From contig NZ_BQHW01000023.1 in the NCBI RefSeq assembly GCF_021602025.1, positions 46,058 to 110,057 on the forward strand: DNA of 64,000 nucleotides, in the 5' to 3' direction. The DNA comes from Pseudomonas ceruminis. Its GTDB lineage: Bacteria > Pseudomonadota > Gammaproteobacteria > Pseudomonadales > Pseudomonadaceae. The position numbers were made by a program, and so were the translations under genes. Below are positions 8,197-18,872 of this stretch, in pieces. How positions within the stretch are numbered: position 1 is the first letter of the stretch; each line of letters begins with the position of its first letter. The notes below the pieces were generated by a model, which was not told where the DNA came from, made no database searches, and saw only the letters and a program-made list of their open reading frames with translations.

Positions 8197-9441
8197 GTGT
8201 CGCGTAGACGCGTCGTGGTCACCGGTATGGGTATGCTGTCGCCACTGGGTACCGATGTACCGAGCACCTGGCAGGGCATTCTGGCTGGCCGCAGTGGCAT
8301 CGGTCCGATCGAACACACGGACTTGTCTGCCTACTCCACCCGTTTTGGCGGCTCGGTGAAGGGCTTCGAGGTCGAGCAGTACCTGTCGGCCAAGGAGGCT
8401 CGCAAGCTTGACCTGTTCATTCAGTACGGGCTGGCAGCCGGTTTTCAGGCGGTGCGCAACGCCGGCCTGGAAGTCACCGATGCCAACCGCGAACGCATCG
8501 GCGTGGCCATGGGGTCGGGCATCGGTGGCCTGACCAATATCGAAGAAACCAGCCGTACCTTGCACGAGCAGGGGCCGCGCCGTATTTCGCCGTTCTTCGT
8601 GCCGGGTTCGATCATCAACATGATTTCTGGCTTCCTGTCGATTCACCTTGGGCTGCAGGGGCCGAACTACGCCATTGCCACGGCGTGCACCACCGGTACT
8701 CATTGCATCGGCATGGCCGCGCGCAATATCGCCTACGGTGAGGCCGATGTGATGATCGCCGGTGGCGCCGAAATGGCGGCGTGCGGCCTTGGCATGGGCG
8801 GCTTCGGCGCGTCGCGTGCGCTGTCGACCCGCAACGATGAGCCGGCCCGTGCCAGCCGTCCGTGGGACAAGGGCCGCGATGGTTTCGTGCTGTCTGATGG
8901 TGCCGGTGCCTTGGTGCTGGAGGAGTTGGAGCACGCCAAGGCCCGTGGTGCGACCATCTATGCCGAGCTGGTCGGTTTTGGCATGAGTGGCGATGCTTAC
9001 CACATGACCTCGCCACCGGACAGCGGCGAAGGGGCAGCGCGCTGCATGGCCAATGCCTTGCGCGATGCCGGCATCCAGCCGCAAGAGGTCAGTTACATCA
9101 ACGCCCATGGCACCTCAACCCCGGCTGGCGATGTCGCCGAAGTTGCGGCGATCAAGCGTGTGTTTGGCGACCACGCCTACAAGCTGGCGGTCAGCTCGAC
9201 CAAGTCGATGACTGGCCACTTGCTGGGCGCGGCCGGTGCGGTCGAGGCGATCTTCAGTGTACTGGCGATCAACAGCCAGATGGCACCCCCTACCATCAAC
9301 CTGGATGAACCGGACGAAGGTTGCGACCTCGACTTCGTGCCGCACCAGGCGCGCAGCATGCCGATCGACGTGGTGTTGTCCAACTCGTTCGGCTTTGGCG
9401 GCACCAACGGCTCGCTGGTGTTCCGCCGGTTCGCCGGTTGA
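8197..9441 (+). CDS. fabF: 3-oxoacyl-ACP synthase II (FabF)
   Basis: FabF condenses malonyl-ACP with acyl-ACP; the type II enzyme also controls unsaturated fatty-acid length. The 414-residue thiolase-fold protein has catalytic C164 in TACTTGTHC and the two catalytic histidines in [10 protein letters not shown] and [15 protein letters not shown] 8197 is chosen since AAAAGGAG stands six bases upstream and the product starts with the conserved RRRVVVTG; the frame extends 14 codons upstream. It overlaps pabC by one base (TGATG). Confidence 0.95.
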   Translation: MSRRRVVVTGMGMLSPLGTDVPSTWQGILAGRSGIGPIEHTDLSAYSTRFGGSVKGFEVEQYLSAKEARKLDLFIQYGLAAGFQAVRNAGLEVTDANRERIGVAMGSGIGGLTNIEETSRTLHEQGPRRISPFFVPGSIINMISGFLSIHLGLQGPNYAIATACTTGTHCIGMAARNIAYGEADVMIAGGAEMAACGLGMGGFGASRALSTRNDEPARASRPWDKGRDGFVLSDGAGALVLEELEHAKARGATIYAELVGFGMSGDAYHMTSPPDSGEGAARCMANALRDAGIQPQEVSYINAHGTSTPAGDVAEVAAIKRVFGDHAYKLAVSSTKSMTGHLLGAAGAVEAIFSVLAINSQMAPPTINLDEPDEGCDLDFVPHQARSMPIDVVLSNSFGFGGTNGSLVFRRFAG

Positions 9442-10256
9442 TGCACAGTTGGATCGATGGCCAGCCTGCGACTGCGGTCAACCTGCAGAACCGTGGCCTG
9501 GCCTACGGCGATGGCCTGTTCGAGACCATCGCCGTACGTGCTGGCCGGCCCAGCTTGCTCGAAGGCCATCTGGACCGCTTGGCGCTGGGTTGTCAGCGCC
9601 TGGCTATCGACGCCGACCTGGCACTGCTGCGTGACGAAATTTTGCGTTACGCCGCCCAGCTGGGTGAAGGCGTGGCCAAGCTGATCCTTACCCGCGGTGA
9701 TAGCCAGCGTGGCTATGCCCCGGTGGTTGGCGTCGCACCCCGGCGTATCCTTCAAGGCGGCCCGCTGCCCAGCTATCCTGTCGAGCATGCCGAGCACGGC
9801 GTGCGACTGTTTTCCTGCCAGACTCGGCTTGGGGAACAACCCTTGCTGGCAGGCCTCAAACACCTCAACCGCCTGGAGCAGGTGCTGGCCCGTGCCGAAT
9901 GGCAGGACAGCGAACATGCCGAAGGCCTGATGCGTGACGGGCAGGGCAGGGTAGTCGAGGGCGTGTACAGCAATCTGTTCCTGGTGCGCGACGGCGTGCT
10001 GCTGACGGCTGATCTGAGCCGTTGTGGTGTTGCTGGCGTGATGCGCAGTGCCTTGCTCAAGCAGGCCCGGGCGATGGCCATTGCGGTGCAGGTACGTGAC
10101 GTGGCGTATGACGAGTTGGAGCAGGCAGACGAAGTGTTTGTCTGCAATAGCGTCTACGGTGTCTGGCCTGTGCGTGCAATTGCTGCATTGAACTGGTCGC
10201 CGGGCCCACTCACCCGTAAACTGCAGGCCGTTGCCCGTACGTTACTGGATACCTGA
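9441..10256 (+). CDS. pabC: Aminodeoxychorismate lyase
   Basis: This PLP enzyme makes p-aminobenzoate and pyruvate from 4-amino-4-deoxychorismate for folate. The 271-residue product is a fold-type IV aminotransferase homologue with NRGLAYGDGLFET near the N terminus, the PLP lysine in LAGLKHLNRLEQ and VVEGVYSNLFLV later. Start ATG 9441 overlaps the fabF stop, indicating translational coupling. fabF-pabC-mltG-tmk-holB is a standard gammaproteobacterial order. Confidence 0.92.
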   Translation: MHSWIDGQPATAVNLQNRGLAYGDGLFETIAVRAGRPSLLEGHLDRLALGCQRLAIDADLALLRDEILRYAAQLGEGVAKLILTRGDSQRGYAPVVGVAPRRILQGGPLPSYPVEHAEHGVRLFSCQTRLGEQPLLAGLKHLNRLEQVLARAEWQDSEHAEGLMRDGQGRVVEGVYSNLFLVRDGVLLTADLSRCGVAGVMRSALLKQARAMAIAVQVRDVAYDELEQADEVFVCNSVYGVWPVRAIAALNWSPGPLTRKLQAVARTLLDT

Positions 10257-10260
10257 ATTC

Positions 10261-11424
10261 GTGAGACGCAAATTCCTGCTGCTGCTGGAAATGGGCTTGA
10301 TTCTGGCTGGCCTGGCCTTGGGCTGGGCGGCCTGGAAGGTTCATTCAGTGCTGGAGCAGCCCTTGCATGTGACGCAAGAACGCCTGCTCGACGTGCCCAG
10401 TGGCACCAACCCTAACCGCATGTTCTACCGCATGCAGAGCGAGGGGTTGCTCGACGACGCCTTCTGGCTGCGCCTGTACTGGCGCTTCAACATGGTGGGC
10501 ACACCACTTAAAACCGGTGAATACCGCCTCACCCCCGGCATGACTGTCGAAGACTTGTTCGATGCCTGGCGCCGTGCCGACGTGGTGCAGTACAACCTGA
10601 CCCTGGTCGAAGGCTGGACCTTCCGCCAGGTCCGCTCGGCCATCGCCAAGCATGAAAAGATCAAGCACACCCTCGACGGCTTAGCCGATTCGGAGGTGAT
10701 GGACAAGCTAGGCCATACTGGGGTGTTCCCGGAAGGGCGCTTCTTCCCCGACACCTATCGCTTCGTGCGGGGCATGAGCGATGTCGAGCTGCTGCAGCAG
10801 GCCTATATGCGCCTGGACGAAGTCCTCGCCAAGGAGTGGGCCGAGCGCACCACTGACCTGCCATACCGTGACCCTTACCAGGCGCTGATCATGGCCTCGT
10901 TGGTAGAGAAGGAGACCGGTATCCCCCAGGAGCGCGGGCAGATCGCCGGCGTGTTCGTCCGACGCCTGCGCCTGGGCATGATGTTGCAGACCGATCCAAC
11001 GGTCATCTATGGCATGGGCGAGCGCTACAACGGCAAGATCACCCGCGCCGACCTGCGTGAACCCACGCCCTACAACACCTACACCATGACCGGGCTACCA
11101 CCGACGCCGATCGCCATGGTAGGGCGCGAGGCAATCCATGCTGCGCTCAACCCGTCCGACGGCACCAGCTTGTACTTCGTCGCCCGGGGCGATGGCAGCC
11201 ATGTGTTCTCCGACGACCTCGACAATCACAACTCGGCGGTGCGCGAGTTTCAGCTCAAGCGGCGCGCCGACTACCGGTCCAGCCCGGCACCGCAGGCGCT
11301 GCCGGGTGCAGGCGAGGCGCCGGCGGTAGACCCTGCAGCACCGGGCGAGCCCGCCACGCAGGACTCGGCCCCCTCCGGCGAGCCTGCTCCGGGTGAAGCG
11401 CCGGCGCCTGACGAACAACATTAA
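10261..11424 (+). CDS. mltG: Endolytic murein transglycosylase MltG
   Basis: MltG cleaves nascent glycan strands in the inner membrane and sets their length. The 387-residue protein has an N-terminal membrane anchor (about residues 8-28), the YceG domain with the catalytic glutamate in MASLVEKETGIP, and the QTDPTVIYG signature. The C-terminal 55 or so residues are an Ala/Pro/Glu-rich low-complexity tail beyond the E. coli length. GTG 10261 is chosen, four bases after pabC; the frame extends 10 codons further into pabC. Confidence 0.9.
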   Translation: MRRKFLLLLEMGLILAGLALGWAAWKVHSVLEQPLHVTQERLLDVPSGTNPNRMFYRMQSEGLLDDAFWLRLYWRFNMVGTPLKTGEYRLTPGMTVEDLFDAWRRADVVQYNLTLVEGWTFRQVRSAIAKHEKIKHTLDGLADSEVMDKLGHTGVFPEGRFFPDTYRFVRGMSDVELLQQAYMRLDEVLAKEWAERTTDLPYRDPYQALIMASLVEKETGIPQERGQIAGVFVRRLRLGMMLQTDPTVIYGMGERYNGKITRADLREPTPYNTYTMTGLPPTPIAMVGREAIHAALNPSDGTSLYFVARGDGSHVFSDDLDNHNSAVREFQLKRRADYRSSPAPQALPGAGEAPAVDPAAPGEPATQDSAPSGEPAPGEAPAPDEQH

Positions 11425-13045
<1,621 letters not shown>

Positions 13046-13075
13046 TCTTTAATTTCCTCATGTGTGCCGTATCCC

Positions 13076-13858
13076 ATGCTCGTAGATTCCCATTGCCATC
13101 TTGACCGTCTTGACCTAAGCGCCCATCAGGGCTCCCTCGATGCTGCCCTGCAGGCTGCCCGCGAGCGGGGAGTGGGGCATTTTCTGTGCATTGGTGTAAG
13201 TGCCGAGAATGCCGGTGCGGTCAAGGCCCTGAGCGAGCAGTATGCCGATGTCGATTGCTCGGTTGGCGTCCACCCGCTTGACCTGGCGCCGGGTGAAACA
13301 CCGGCGCTGGAATGGCTGCTGCGCGAGCTGGCGCATCCGCATGTCGTGGCCATAGGCGAAACGGGGCTGGACTATCACTACGAGCCGGAGGCTGCTGAGC
13401 TGCAGCAGGCATCGTTCCGCCTGCACCTGGAAGCATCGCGCCAGACCGGCAAGCCGGTGATCGTGCATACCCGCGCAGCAAGGGCGGACACCTTGGCGCT
13501 GCTGCGCGAGGCGAACCTGCCCCAAGCCGGGGTGTTGCACTGTTTCACCGAAGACTGGGACATGGCCAAGGCGGCCCTGGACCTGGGTTACTACATTTCG
13601 TTGTCCGGCATCGTCACCTTCCGTAATGCCGATGCGCTGCGCGAGGTGGCCCGGCAGGTGCCGGTCGACCGCCTGCTGGTGGAAACCGACTCGCCGTACC
13701 TGGCGCCGATCCCGTACCGGGGTAAGCCCAACCTGCCGCAGTACGTGCGTGAGGTGGCGGAATATGTGGCGTCGTTGCGTGGGGTGAGTTACCAGCAGTT
13801 GGCCGAGCAGACCACGGCCAACTTCAAGCGGTTGTTCCCCTTGGCCCGTGTGGCCTAA
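13076..13858 (+). CDS. TatD-family metal-dependent deoxyribonuclease
   Basis: A 260-residue TIM-barrel hydrolase of the YcfH/TatD group, with the N-terminal metal-binding DSHCHLD, the GETGLDYH glutamate, a central HTR histidine and the late ETDSPYL aspartate. These enzymes act as 3'-5' DNases or RNA-end processing nucleases. ATG 13076 gives the usual MLVDSHCHLD N terminus; an in-frame GTG at 13064 would add four residues. Neither has a Shine-Dalgarno sequence, which fits loss of the sequence normally upstream (pilZ and its 3' end). Translation may depend on coupling to holB. Confidence 0.88.
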   Translation: MLVDSHCHLDRLDLSAHQGSLDAALQAARERGVGHFLCIGVSAENAGAVKALSEQYADVDCSVGVHPLDLAPGETPALEWLLRELAHPHVVAIGETGLDYHYEPEAAELQQASFRLHLEASRQTGKPVIVHTRAARADTLALLREANLPQAGVLHCFTEDWDMAKAALDLGYYISLSGIVTFRNADALREVARQVPVDRLLVETDSPYLAPIPYRGKPNLPQYVREVAEYVASLRGVSYQQLAEQTTANFKRLFPLARVA

Positions 13859-13926
13859 GCCAGCCCGGCGCGGCAAGCTCGGGTGTAGCGGCACCATCGC
13901 CGCCGTGGCGGCGGGCTTGTCGGCCG
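13859..13926. other. G+C-rich spacer with a REP-like dyad
   Basis: The spacer after tatD contains a short dyad (GCCGCC/GGCGGC) and GGCAAGC / GGCTTGTC segments resembling Pseudomonas REP sequences, but matching too poorly for a firm call. No gene is visible. Confidence 0.3.
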
Positions 13927-13962
13927 AAAAAAAACCCGGGTTCTGGGGGGGGAATCCGGGTT
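13927..13962 (-). terminator. Rho-independent terminator for the leftward aminotransferase gene
   Basis: On the minus strand AACCCGG (13956-13962) pairs with CCGGGTT (13933-13939) across a C-rich loop and is followed by eight T residues (complement of the A-tract from 13927). It lies about 175 bases beyond the stop of the gene at 14138. Confidence 0.72.
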
Positions 13963-14137
13963 AAGACCATTAGGAGTAAAACAAAGGTACGCGGTCCCTG
14001 AGCACCTTTATCGGCGCGCCACTTGGGGGGGATGCGCCGCGCCAACACTTCAAGTATTGGTCAGGTTTGGCGCAGTGCCAGTGCCTGTTGTACGTTTTTT
14101 AAACAGATTTGGAATACGCGCGGCGTCCCTTCCTTCT

Positions 14138-15271
14138 TCAGCGCATGGCCAAGCGCCTTACCTGCTGGACAGCTTCCTCGATAATCTTCGGGTCGGTATA
14201 GAAATGCGGCGAAAACCGCACGCCGGGGCCGCGCAATGCGCAGATCGTGCGTTCGGCGAGCAGGCTGCGATAGAGCTCGGTGCTGTCTTGCCCCGCGACA
14301 CTGAATGTTACGATTGCAGCGCGGCGGCCCTCGCTGACCGGGCTATGCAGGCGCAGCCCCGGGATGCTCGCCAGCCCTTGCAGCAACTGTTCGACGCGCT
14401 GCTGCAACAGCAGGGCGACCGCGTCCATGCCGACGTCCTCCAGCAATGACAGGCTTGCCTCAAGCGCGCAGGCACCCAGCATGTTCGGGCTGCCACACTC
14501 GAAGCGTCGTGCGCTACGCGCGGGCTGCCACTGGCGGCGCTCGAAATCTCCCAGGTGTTCAAGCATGTGCCAGCCGTAAGCATGGAGCTTAAGTTGTGGG
14601 CGCAGCGCGGCGCGGCAGTAGAAGAGACCCAGCCCCTCAGGGCCCAGCATCCATTTGTGGCCATCGGCCATGGCGAAATCGCACTGATAATGCTGCACGT
14701 CGAAGGGCAGCGCACCGATCTGTTGAATGGCGTCGACGCAGAACAGCACATTGCGTGTCCGGCAGCCCGCACCGAGGCGCGCCAAGTCCAGGCGCAGCCC
14801 GCTGCCGAACTGCACGGCACTGACCGCAAGCAGTCGCGTGCGCTGGCCACAGGCCGCCAGCAGCGACGCCTCCGGGTCGGCGCCGGCAAGGCTCACCTGA
14901 AGCACGTCGACACCGCGATCGGCCAGCGCCTCCCACACCACTCGGTTGGAGGGGAATTCCTCATCGCTGATAACAACCTGGTGGCCGTGTTGCCAATCAA
15001 GGCCGAACGCAACCAGCGAGAGGGCCTCGGAGGTGTTCTTGACCAGTGCGATGTCGCCGTGTGAAGGCGCGTTTATCAACCGTGCCAGGCGTTCGCGCAG
15101 CCGCCGTTCGGTGGCCAGCCAGGTAGAGTAGTCACTGGCCCCCAGGTGCACATTGGTCTGGGCAAAGCGTGCAACGGCTTCGCTGGCCCGGCGCGGCCAC
15201 GGCGCGATGGCCGCATGGTTCAGGTAGCGCAGCCCTGGGGCCTGGACGAACTCATCGTGAAACATAGACAT
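14138..15271 (-). CDS. Class V aminotransferase (cysteine desulfurase / isopenicillin-N-epimerase-like)
   Basis: A 377-residue PLP enzyme. The cofactor lysine is in ADGHKWMLGPEGLG, preceded by the PLP-ring aspartate in FCVDAIQQIG; YLNHAAIAPWP at the N terminus and FPSNRVVW are typical of the CsdA/epimerase branch. A true desulfurase needs a reactive cysteine in a C-terminal loop; the segment ERTICALRGPGVRFSPH contains one but its role is uncertain, so the substrate is left open. It diverges from the TetR gene at 15343 with a 71-base shared upstream region, suggesting possible control by that regulator. The start could also be the ATG two codons later (15265). Confidence 0.8.
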   Translation of the reverse strand: MSMFHDEFVQAPGLRYLNHAAIAPWPRRASEAVARFAQTNVHLGASDYSTWLATERRLRERLARLINAPSHGDIALVKNTSEALSLVAFGLDWQHGHQVVISDEEFPSNRVVWEALADRGVDVLQVSLAGADPEASLLAACGQRTRLLAVSAVQFGSGLRLDLARLGAGCRTRNVLFCVDAIQQIGALPFDVQHYQCDFAMADGHKWMLGPEGLGLFYCRAALRPQLKLHAYGWHMLEHLGDFERRQWQPARSARRFECGSPNMLGACALEASLSLLEDVGMDAVALLLQQRVEQLLQGLASIPGLRLHSPVSEGRRAAIVTFSVAGQDSTELYRSLLAERTICALRGPGVRFSPHFYTDPKIIEEAVQQVRRLAMR

Positions 15272-15342
15272 GGTTGGATGATCCGTGCAATTTGCTGCAA
15301 GTTAGGCATAATAAACCGCTTCAATGTCATCCAGTCCTTCCT

Positions 15343-15978
15343 ATGCAGAAAGAACCTCGTAAGGTCCGTGAGTTTCGCCGTCGCGAACAGGAAATCCTCG
15401 ACACCGCGCTCAAGCTGTTCCTCGAACAGGGTGAAGACAGCGTCACTGTCGAGATGATCGCCGACGCCGTAGGTATCGGCAAAGGCACGATCTACAAGCA
15501 CTTCAAGTCCAAGGCGGAGATCTATCTGCGCCTGATGCTCGACTATGAGCGGGACCTGAACGCGCTGTTGCACTCAGCCGATGTCGATCGTGACAAGGAG
15601 GCGCTGTCGCGCGCCTACTTCGAGTTTCGCATGCGTGATCCGCAGCGCTACCGGTTGTTCGACCGCCTGGAAGAAAAGGTGGTCAAGGGCAACCAGGTGC
15701 CGGAGATGGTCGAGGAGTTGCACAGCATCCGTGCCTCCAATTTCGATCGCCTCACCCAGTTGATCAAGGGCCGCATCAGCGAAGGCAAGCTCGAAGACGT
15801 GCCACCGTACTTCCACTACTGCGCAGCATGGGCGCTGGTGCATGGCGCAGTAGCGCTTTACCACTCGCCGTTCTGGAGCAACGTGCTGGAGGATCAGGAA
15901 GGCTTCTTCCAGTTCCTCATGGACATCGGCGTACGCATGGGCAACAAGCGCAAGCGGGATCCGGAACCTGCCAGCTGA
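15343..15978 (+). CDS. TetR/AcrR-family transcriptional regulator
   Basis: A 211-residue repressor-type protein with an N-terminal helix-turn-helix (about residues 17-60: ILDTALKLFLEQG, then MIADAVGIGKGTIYKHF) and a helical ligand-binding domain. Start ATG 15343 is chosen because the charged N terminus precedes the HTH at normal distance; the frame is open 23 codons upstream without a ribosome site. Divergent from the class V aminotransferase, followed by a strong hairpin and a moaA-like gene. Its ligand is unknown. Confidence 0.85.
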   Translation: MQKEPRKVREFRRREQEILDTALKLFLEQGEDSVTVEMIADAVGIGKGTIYKHFKSKAEIYLRLMLDYERDLNALLHSADVDRDKEALSRAYFEFRMRDPQRYRLFDRLEEKVVKGNQVPEMVEELHSIRASNFDRLTQLIKGRISEGKLEDVPPYFHYCAAWALVHGAVALYHSPFWSNVLEDQEGFFQFLMDIGVRMGNKRKRDPEPAS

Positions 15979-16015
15979 GGCATCTGGCCGTTTGTGAGTA
16001 AACCCGGCATGGACA

Positions 16016-16060
16016 GGGGCTTGCAAAAACCTGAATTTTGAGTCAGGTTTTGCCAGCCCC
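16016..16060 (+). repeat. 18-bp imperfect hairpin upstream of the moaA-like gene
   Basis: 16016-16034 pairs with 16043-16060 over 18 base pairs with one mismatch (T16022/C16054) and one bulged A (16029); the loop is eight bases. It ends 25 bases before ATG 16085. It has no trailing T-run outside the stem, so it is not a textbook terminator; it may end tetR transcription or act in the moaA leader. Confidence 0.7.
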
Positions 16061-16084
16061 GATTCATCCATGCCGGAGTCATCC

Positions 16085-17053
16085 ATGATCGTCGATCGTC
16101 AAGGCAGGCGTTTTCGCAACCTGCGCGTCAGCCTGACGGCTGCCTGTAACTACGCGTGCACCTATTGCGTACCGGATGGCAAGCGGCTCGTGGCGGCGCA
16201 GGACGAACTTCCGGCGCAGGCGCTGGCAACAGGTGTTGCCTACCTGATGGAAACCGCGGGTATCCAGCGCCTGCGTATCACCGGCGGCGAGCCTCTGGTC
16301 AGCCCCAGGCTGGATGCATTTCTCGCCGCAGTGGCCAGGCTCGACCTCGAAGACATCACCTTGACCACCAATGGCCAACTGCTTGCGCGCAAGTTGCCGC
16401 AACTACAGGCGGCGGGGATCCGCCGCTTGAATGTGTCCCTTGATAGTCTCGACCGGGAGGCTTTCCGACGTATCGCGCGGGGCGGGGACCTGGCCAGTGT
16501 CTTGGCCGGCATGCAGCAGGCCCAGGCCATGGGCATGCAGATCAAAGTCAACATGGTGCCCATGCGCGGGCAGAACCTGGACCAGGTGCTGCCAATGCTC
16601 GAGTACTGCCTGGCCCATGGTTTTGAACTGCGTTTTATCGAGCTGATGCGCATGGGCCACCTGGCACGTGATCACAACGCCTTTTTGCAGCAGTTCGTGG
16701 GGCTCGAGCAGTTGTTGGCGATGATCGGCCGCGAGCATGCGTTTCGACAGGCCGATGCGCCGCCGGACGCTACCGCGCTGCGTTATCACATTATGGGCAA
16801 GGGCCATTTTGGCGTGATCGCCAATGAAAGCGTACCGTTCTGCCGGAGCTGTTCGCGCTTGCGTCTGTCGTCCACGGGTTGGCTGCATGGCTGCCTGTCG
16901 TCGGGCAATCGTCACTATATCGGCGACGTGCTGGAGCAGCCGCGTCACCAGGCACTGCCCGCCCTGCAGCAATTGCTGGTGAAGGCGCTGGGTGACAAGC
17001 AAGCAGTGGCATTTTCCGGTGATGTGATGGTGATGAAAGTGATTGGCGGCTGA
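16085..17053 (+). CDS. moaA: MoaA-type GTP 3',8-cyclase (radical SAM)
   Basis: MoaA starts molybdenum-cofactor synthesis by rearranging GTP with S-adenosylmethionine. The 322-residue protein has the radical SAM motif CNYACTYC (about residues 20-27), the second cluster CX2CX13C (CRSC near residue 255, then the cysteine of LHGCL) and the essential C-terminal GG (IGG). ATG 16085 is chosen over ATG 16070 because CCGGAGT is well spaced. No other moa, mog or moe gene is nearby, so this may be a second copy besides the main moa locus; that is inference. Confidence 0.85.
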   Translation: MIVDRQGRRFRNLRVSLTAACNYACTYCVPDGKRLVAAQDELPAQALATGVAYLMETAGIQRLRITGGEPLVSPRLDAFLAAVARLDLEDITLTTNGQLLARKLPQLQAAGIRRLNVSLDSLDREAFRRIARGGDLASVLAGMQQAQAMGMQIKVNMVPMRGQNLDQVLPMLEYCLAHGFELRFIELMRMGHLARDHNAFLQQFVGLEQLLAMIGREHAFRQADAPPDATALRYHIMGKGHFGVIANESVPFCRSCSRLRLSSTGWLHGCLSSGNRHYIGDVLEQPRHQALPALQQLLVKALGDKQAVAFSGDVMVMKVIGG

Positions 17054-17118
17054 TCTGGCGCAAAAGCTGCATCCGCCGGCTATTCGCCGGTTTTTCGTCA
17101 CCGGCCACTGGAGGGAAG

Positions 17119-17724
17119 ATGCGTAGCCTGGTCTTGCCGCTGGCGCTGTTGGCGCTGGGCGGCTGCATGAATGTCAGCGATATGGGCGAGGGCGTCCGTT
17201 ACCACATGAGCGATGCCGGCCTGCTGGATCACAGCGATACGCGCCGCACCTTGTCGATCCGCCTGCAACCCGATTCGTTCATCTTCATCGGCCAGGGCGC
17301 CTTCATGCCGCCGGGCAAAGGCCCGGTGCCAAAGCAGAACGTGGTAGCCGAGGAGGCGTTCAAGAGTTTCGTCGAGTACTTCCCGCTGGTGCGCCGCGCG
17401 CAAGGGCCGCTGGGCCTGGAAGAGGCGATCGCCGAAGCGCGTGCGGTCGGCGCCGACTATGTGCTGTATACCCGCTTCGCTCGCACCGATGACCGCATCG
17501 GCAATGGTGACGAATGGTATGACGAACAGGCTGTCGACCGCCTGGGGTGGGACACGGGCGTGGTGCAGATGATGCTGATCGAGACCAACACCCGCTACCT
17601 GATCGACACGGCGCGGATCAAAAGCCGTGGCGGTTTGTTGACGTTCCACGACAACTCACCGCAGGATTTGCTCGCAGCGCCTATGCGCGAGTACGCTCGT
17701 AGCCTTCTGGGCATGAGTGAGTGA
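17119..17724 (+). CDS. DUF4823 lipoprotein
   Basis: The 201-residue product starts with a lipoprotein signal peptide ending in the lipobox LALGGC (cysteine about residue 16). The rest resembles the DUF4823 family of pseudomonads; function unknown. GGAGG precedes the ATG. It is followed 10 bases later by the DUF1285 gene, so the two are probably one transcript. Confidence 0.75.
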   Translation: MRSLVLPLALLALGGCMNVSDMGEGVRYHMSDAGLLDHSDTRRTLSIRLQPDSFIFIGQGAFMPPGKGPVPKQNVVAEEAFKSFVEYFPLVRRAQGPLGLEEAIAEARAVGADYVLYTRFARTDDRIGNGDEWYDEQAVDRLGWDTGVVQMMLIETNTRYLIDTARIKSRGGLLTFHDNSPQDLLAAPMREYARSLLGMSE

Positions 17725-17734
17725 GGGCAGGGTA

Positions 17735-18295
17735 ATGACGGATTCCGGCAAGGCCAATGATCTTCTGGCGCAGGTCCCCAAGCACAAGGGCTTGCCGCCG
17801 GTGCATCTGTGGAATCCGGATTTCTGCGGTGACATCGACATGCGCATTGCCCGTGATGGCACCTGGTATTACCTGGGCACGCCAATCGGCCGCAAACCGA
17901 TGGTGCGGCTTTTTTCCACCATCCTGCGCCGTGATGGCGATGACTATTTCCTGATCACGCCCGTGGAAAAGGTGGGTATCCGAGTCGACGATGCCCCCTT
18001 TGTTGCCGTTACCCTGGACGTGCAGGGCAGTGGTGAACAACAGGTCCTGCGGTTTACCAGCAATGTCGACGATCAGGCCGAGGCCGGGCCGGACAACCCG
18101 GTGCGGGTCGAGATCGATCCACTCACGCAGGAACCCTCGCCTTATGTGCTGATGCGCAGCAACCTTGAGGCATTGATCCATCGTAATGTGTTTTACCAAA
18201 TGGTGGAGCTGGCGGTACCCCGGGTGATCGAAGGCGAAGAATGGCTAGGGGTCTGGAGCCATGGCCAGTTCTATCCGATCGGGCGTAGTGCCTGA
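17735..18295 (+). CDS. DUF1285 family protein
   Basis: A 186-residue soluble protein with the DUF1285 pattern (PPVHLWNPDFCGDIDMRIARDG near residue 20 and the WSHGQFYPIG C terminus). No enzymatic function is established for the family; structures show a two-domain beta fold. ATG 17735 follows GAGGGCAGGG. It shares an operon with the DUF4823 lipoprotein gene. Confidence 0.8.
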   Translation: MTDSGKANDLLAQVPKHKGLPPVHLWNPDFCGDIDMRIARDGTWYYLGTPIGRKPMVRLFSTILRRDGDDYFLITPVEKVGIRVDDAPFVAVTLDVQGSGEQQVLRFTSNVDDQAEAGPDNPVRVEIDPLTQEPSPYVLMRSNLEALIHRNVFYQMVELAVPRVIEGEEWLGVWSHGQFYPIGRSA

Positions 18296-18399
18296 CATAC
18301 CGGCGCAGCAGCGGCCCCCTGCTTTTTCCCTGAATTGGCCATTGGTCACCCACGCGCCAGGGCATACCCTGCTGGCAGTTGCCAATCAGGAGAAACCCC

Positions 18400-18831
18400 A
18401 TGAAGCCCTCGCGTCTTTCCCTTGGCTTGCTTGTCAGTGCCGGTCTGCTCACGGGGCAGCCCAGCGCCTGGGCGCACGGTAACGTGACTGATCAGGTCGA
18501 AGTCCTGCAGGAACAGCAACCGTCGAACGCCCCCGGCAAGACCGCCGTGATGCTTACCGTCCGCTATGCGCCCGGCCAGGCATCTCCCGCCCACCAGCAT
18601 CCTGGTGCAGTGATGGCCTATGTGCTCGAAGGGACGGTAGTGTCGAAGCTCAACGACCAGCAGGAAAGGACCTACAGGGCCGGTGATTACTGGTACGAAG
18701 CGCCGGGTACGGTACACAGCGTTTCGCGCAATGCCAGCAAGACCGAGCCTGCCAGGTTGCTGGTCTGGAGCCTGGTGGACACGGGTAAGCCTGTTACCGA
18801 GCCACTGCTCAATCCGGCCGAGCAGAAATGA
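18400..18831 (+). CDS. Exported cupin-domain protein
   Basis: 143 residues: a Sec signal peptide (positive MKPSR, hydrophobic core, cut after AWA, about residue 25) and a single beta-barrel cupin_2 domain with the metal-binding set around HQHPGAVMAYVLEG and later VHSVS. Predicted periplasmic; substrate unknown. AGGAG lies upstream of ATG 18400. Followed by a bidirectional terminator shared with tRNA-Asn. Confidence 0.78.
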   Translation: MKPSRLSLGLLVSAGLLTGQPSAWAHGNVTDQVEVLQEQQPSNAPGKTAVMLTVRYAPGQASPAHQHPGAVMAYVLEGTVVSKLNDQQERTYRAGDYWYEAPGTVHSVSRNASKTEPARLLVWSLVDTGKPVTEPLLNPAEQK

Positions 18832-18832
18832 A

Positions 18833-18865
18833 AAAACCTCCAGTGCTTGCGCACTTGGAGGTTTT
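18833..18865. terminator. Bidirectional terminator between the cupin gene and tRNA-Asn
   Basis: AAAACCTCC-AGTGC (18833-18846) pairs with GCACT-GGAGGTTTT (18851-18865), with one bulged T and a TTGC loop. Flanking A- and T-runs allow it to work for the rightward cupin gene and the leftward tRNA. Confidence 0.75.
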
Positions 18866-18872
18866 CAGTATT

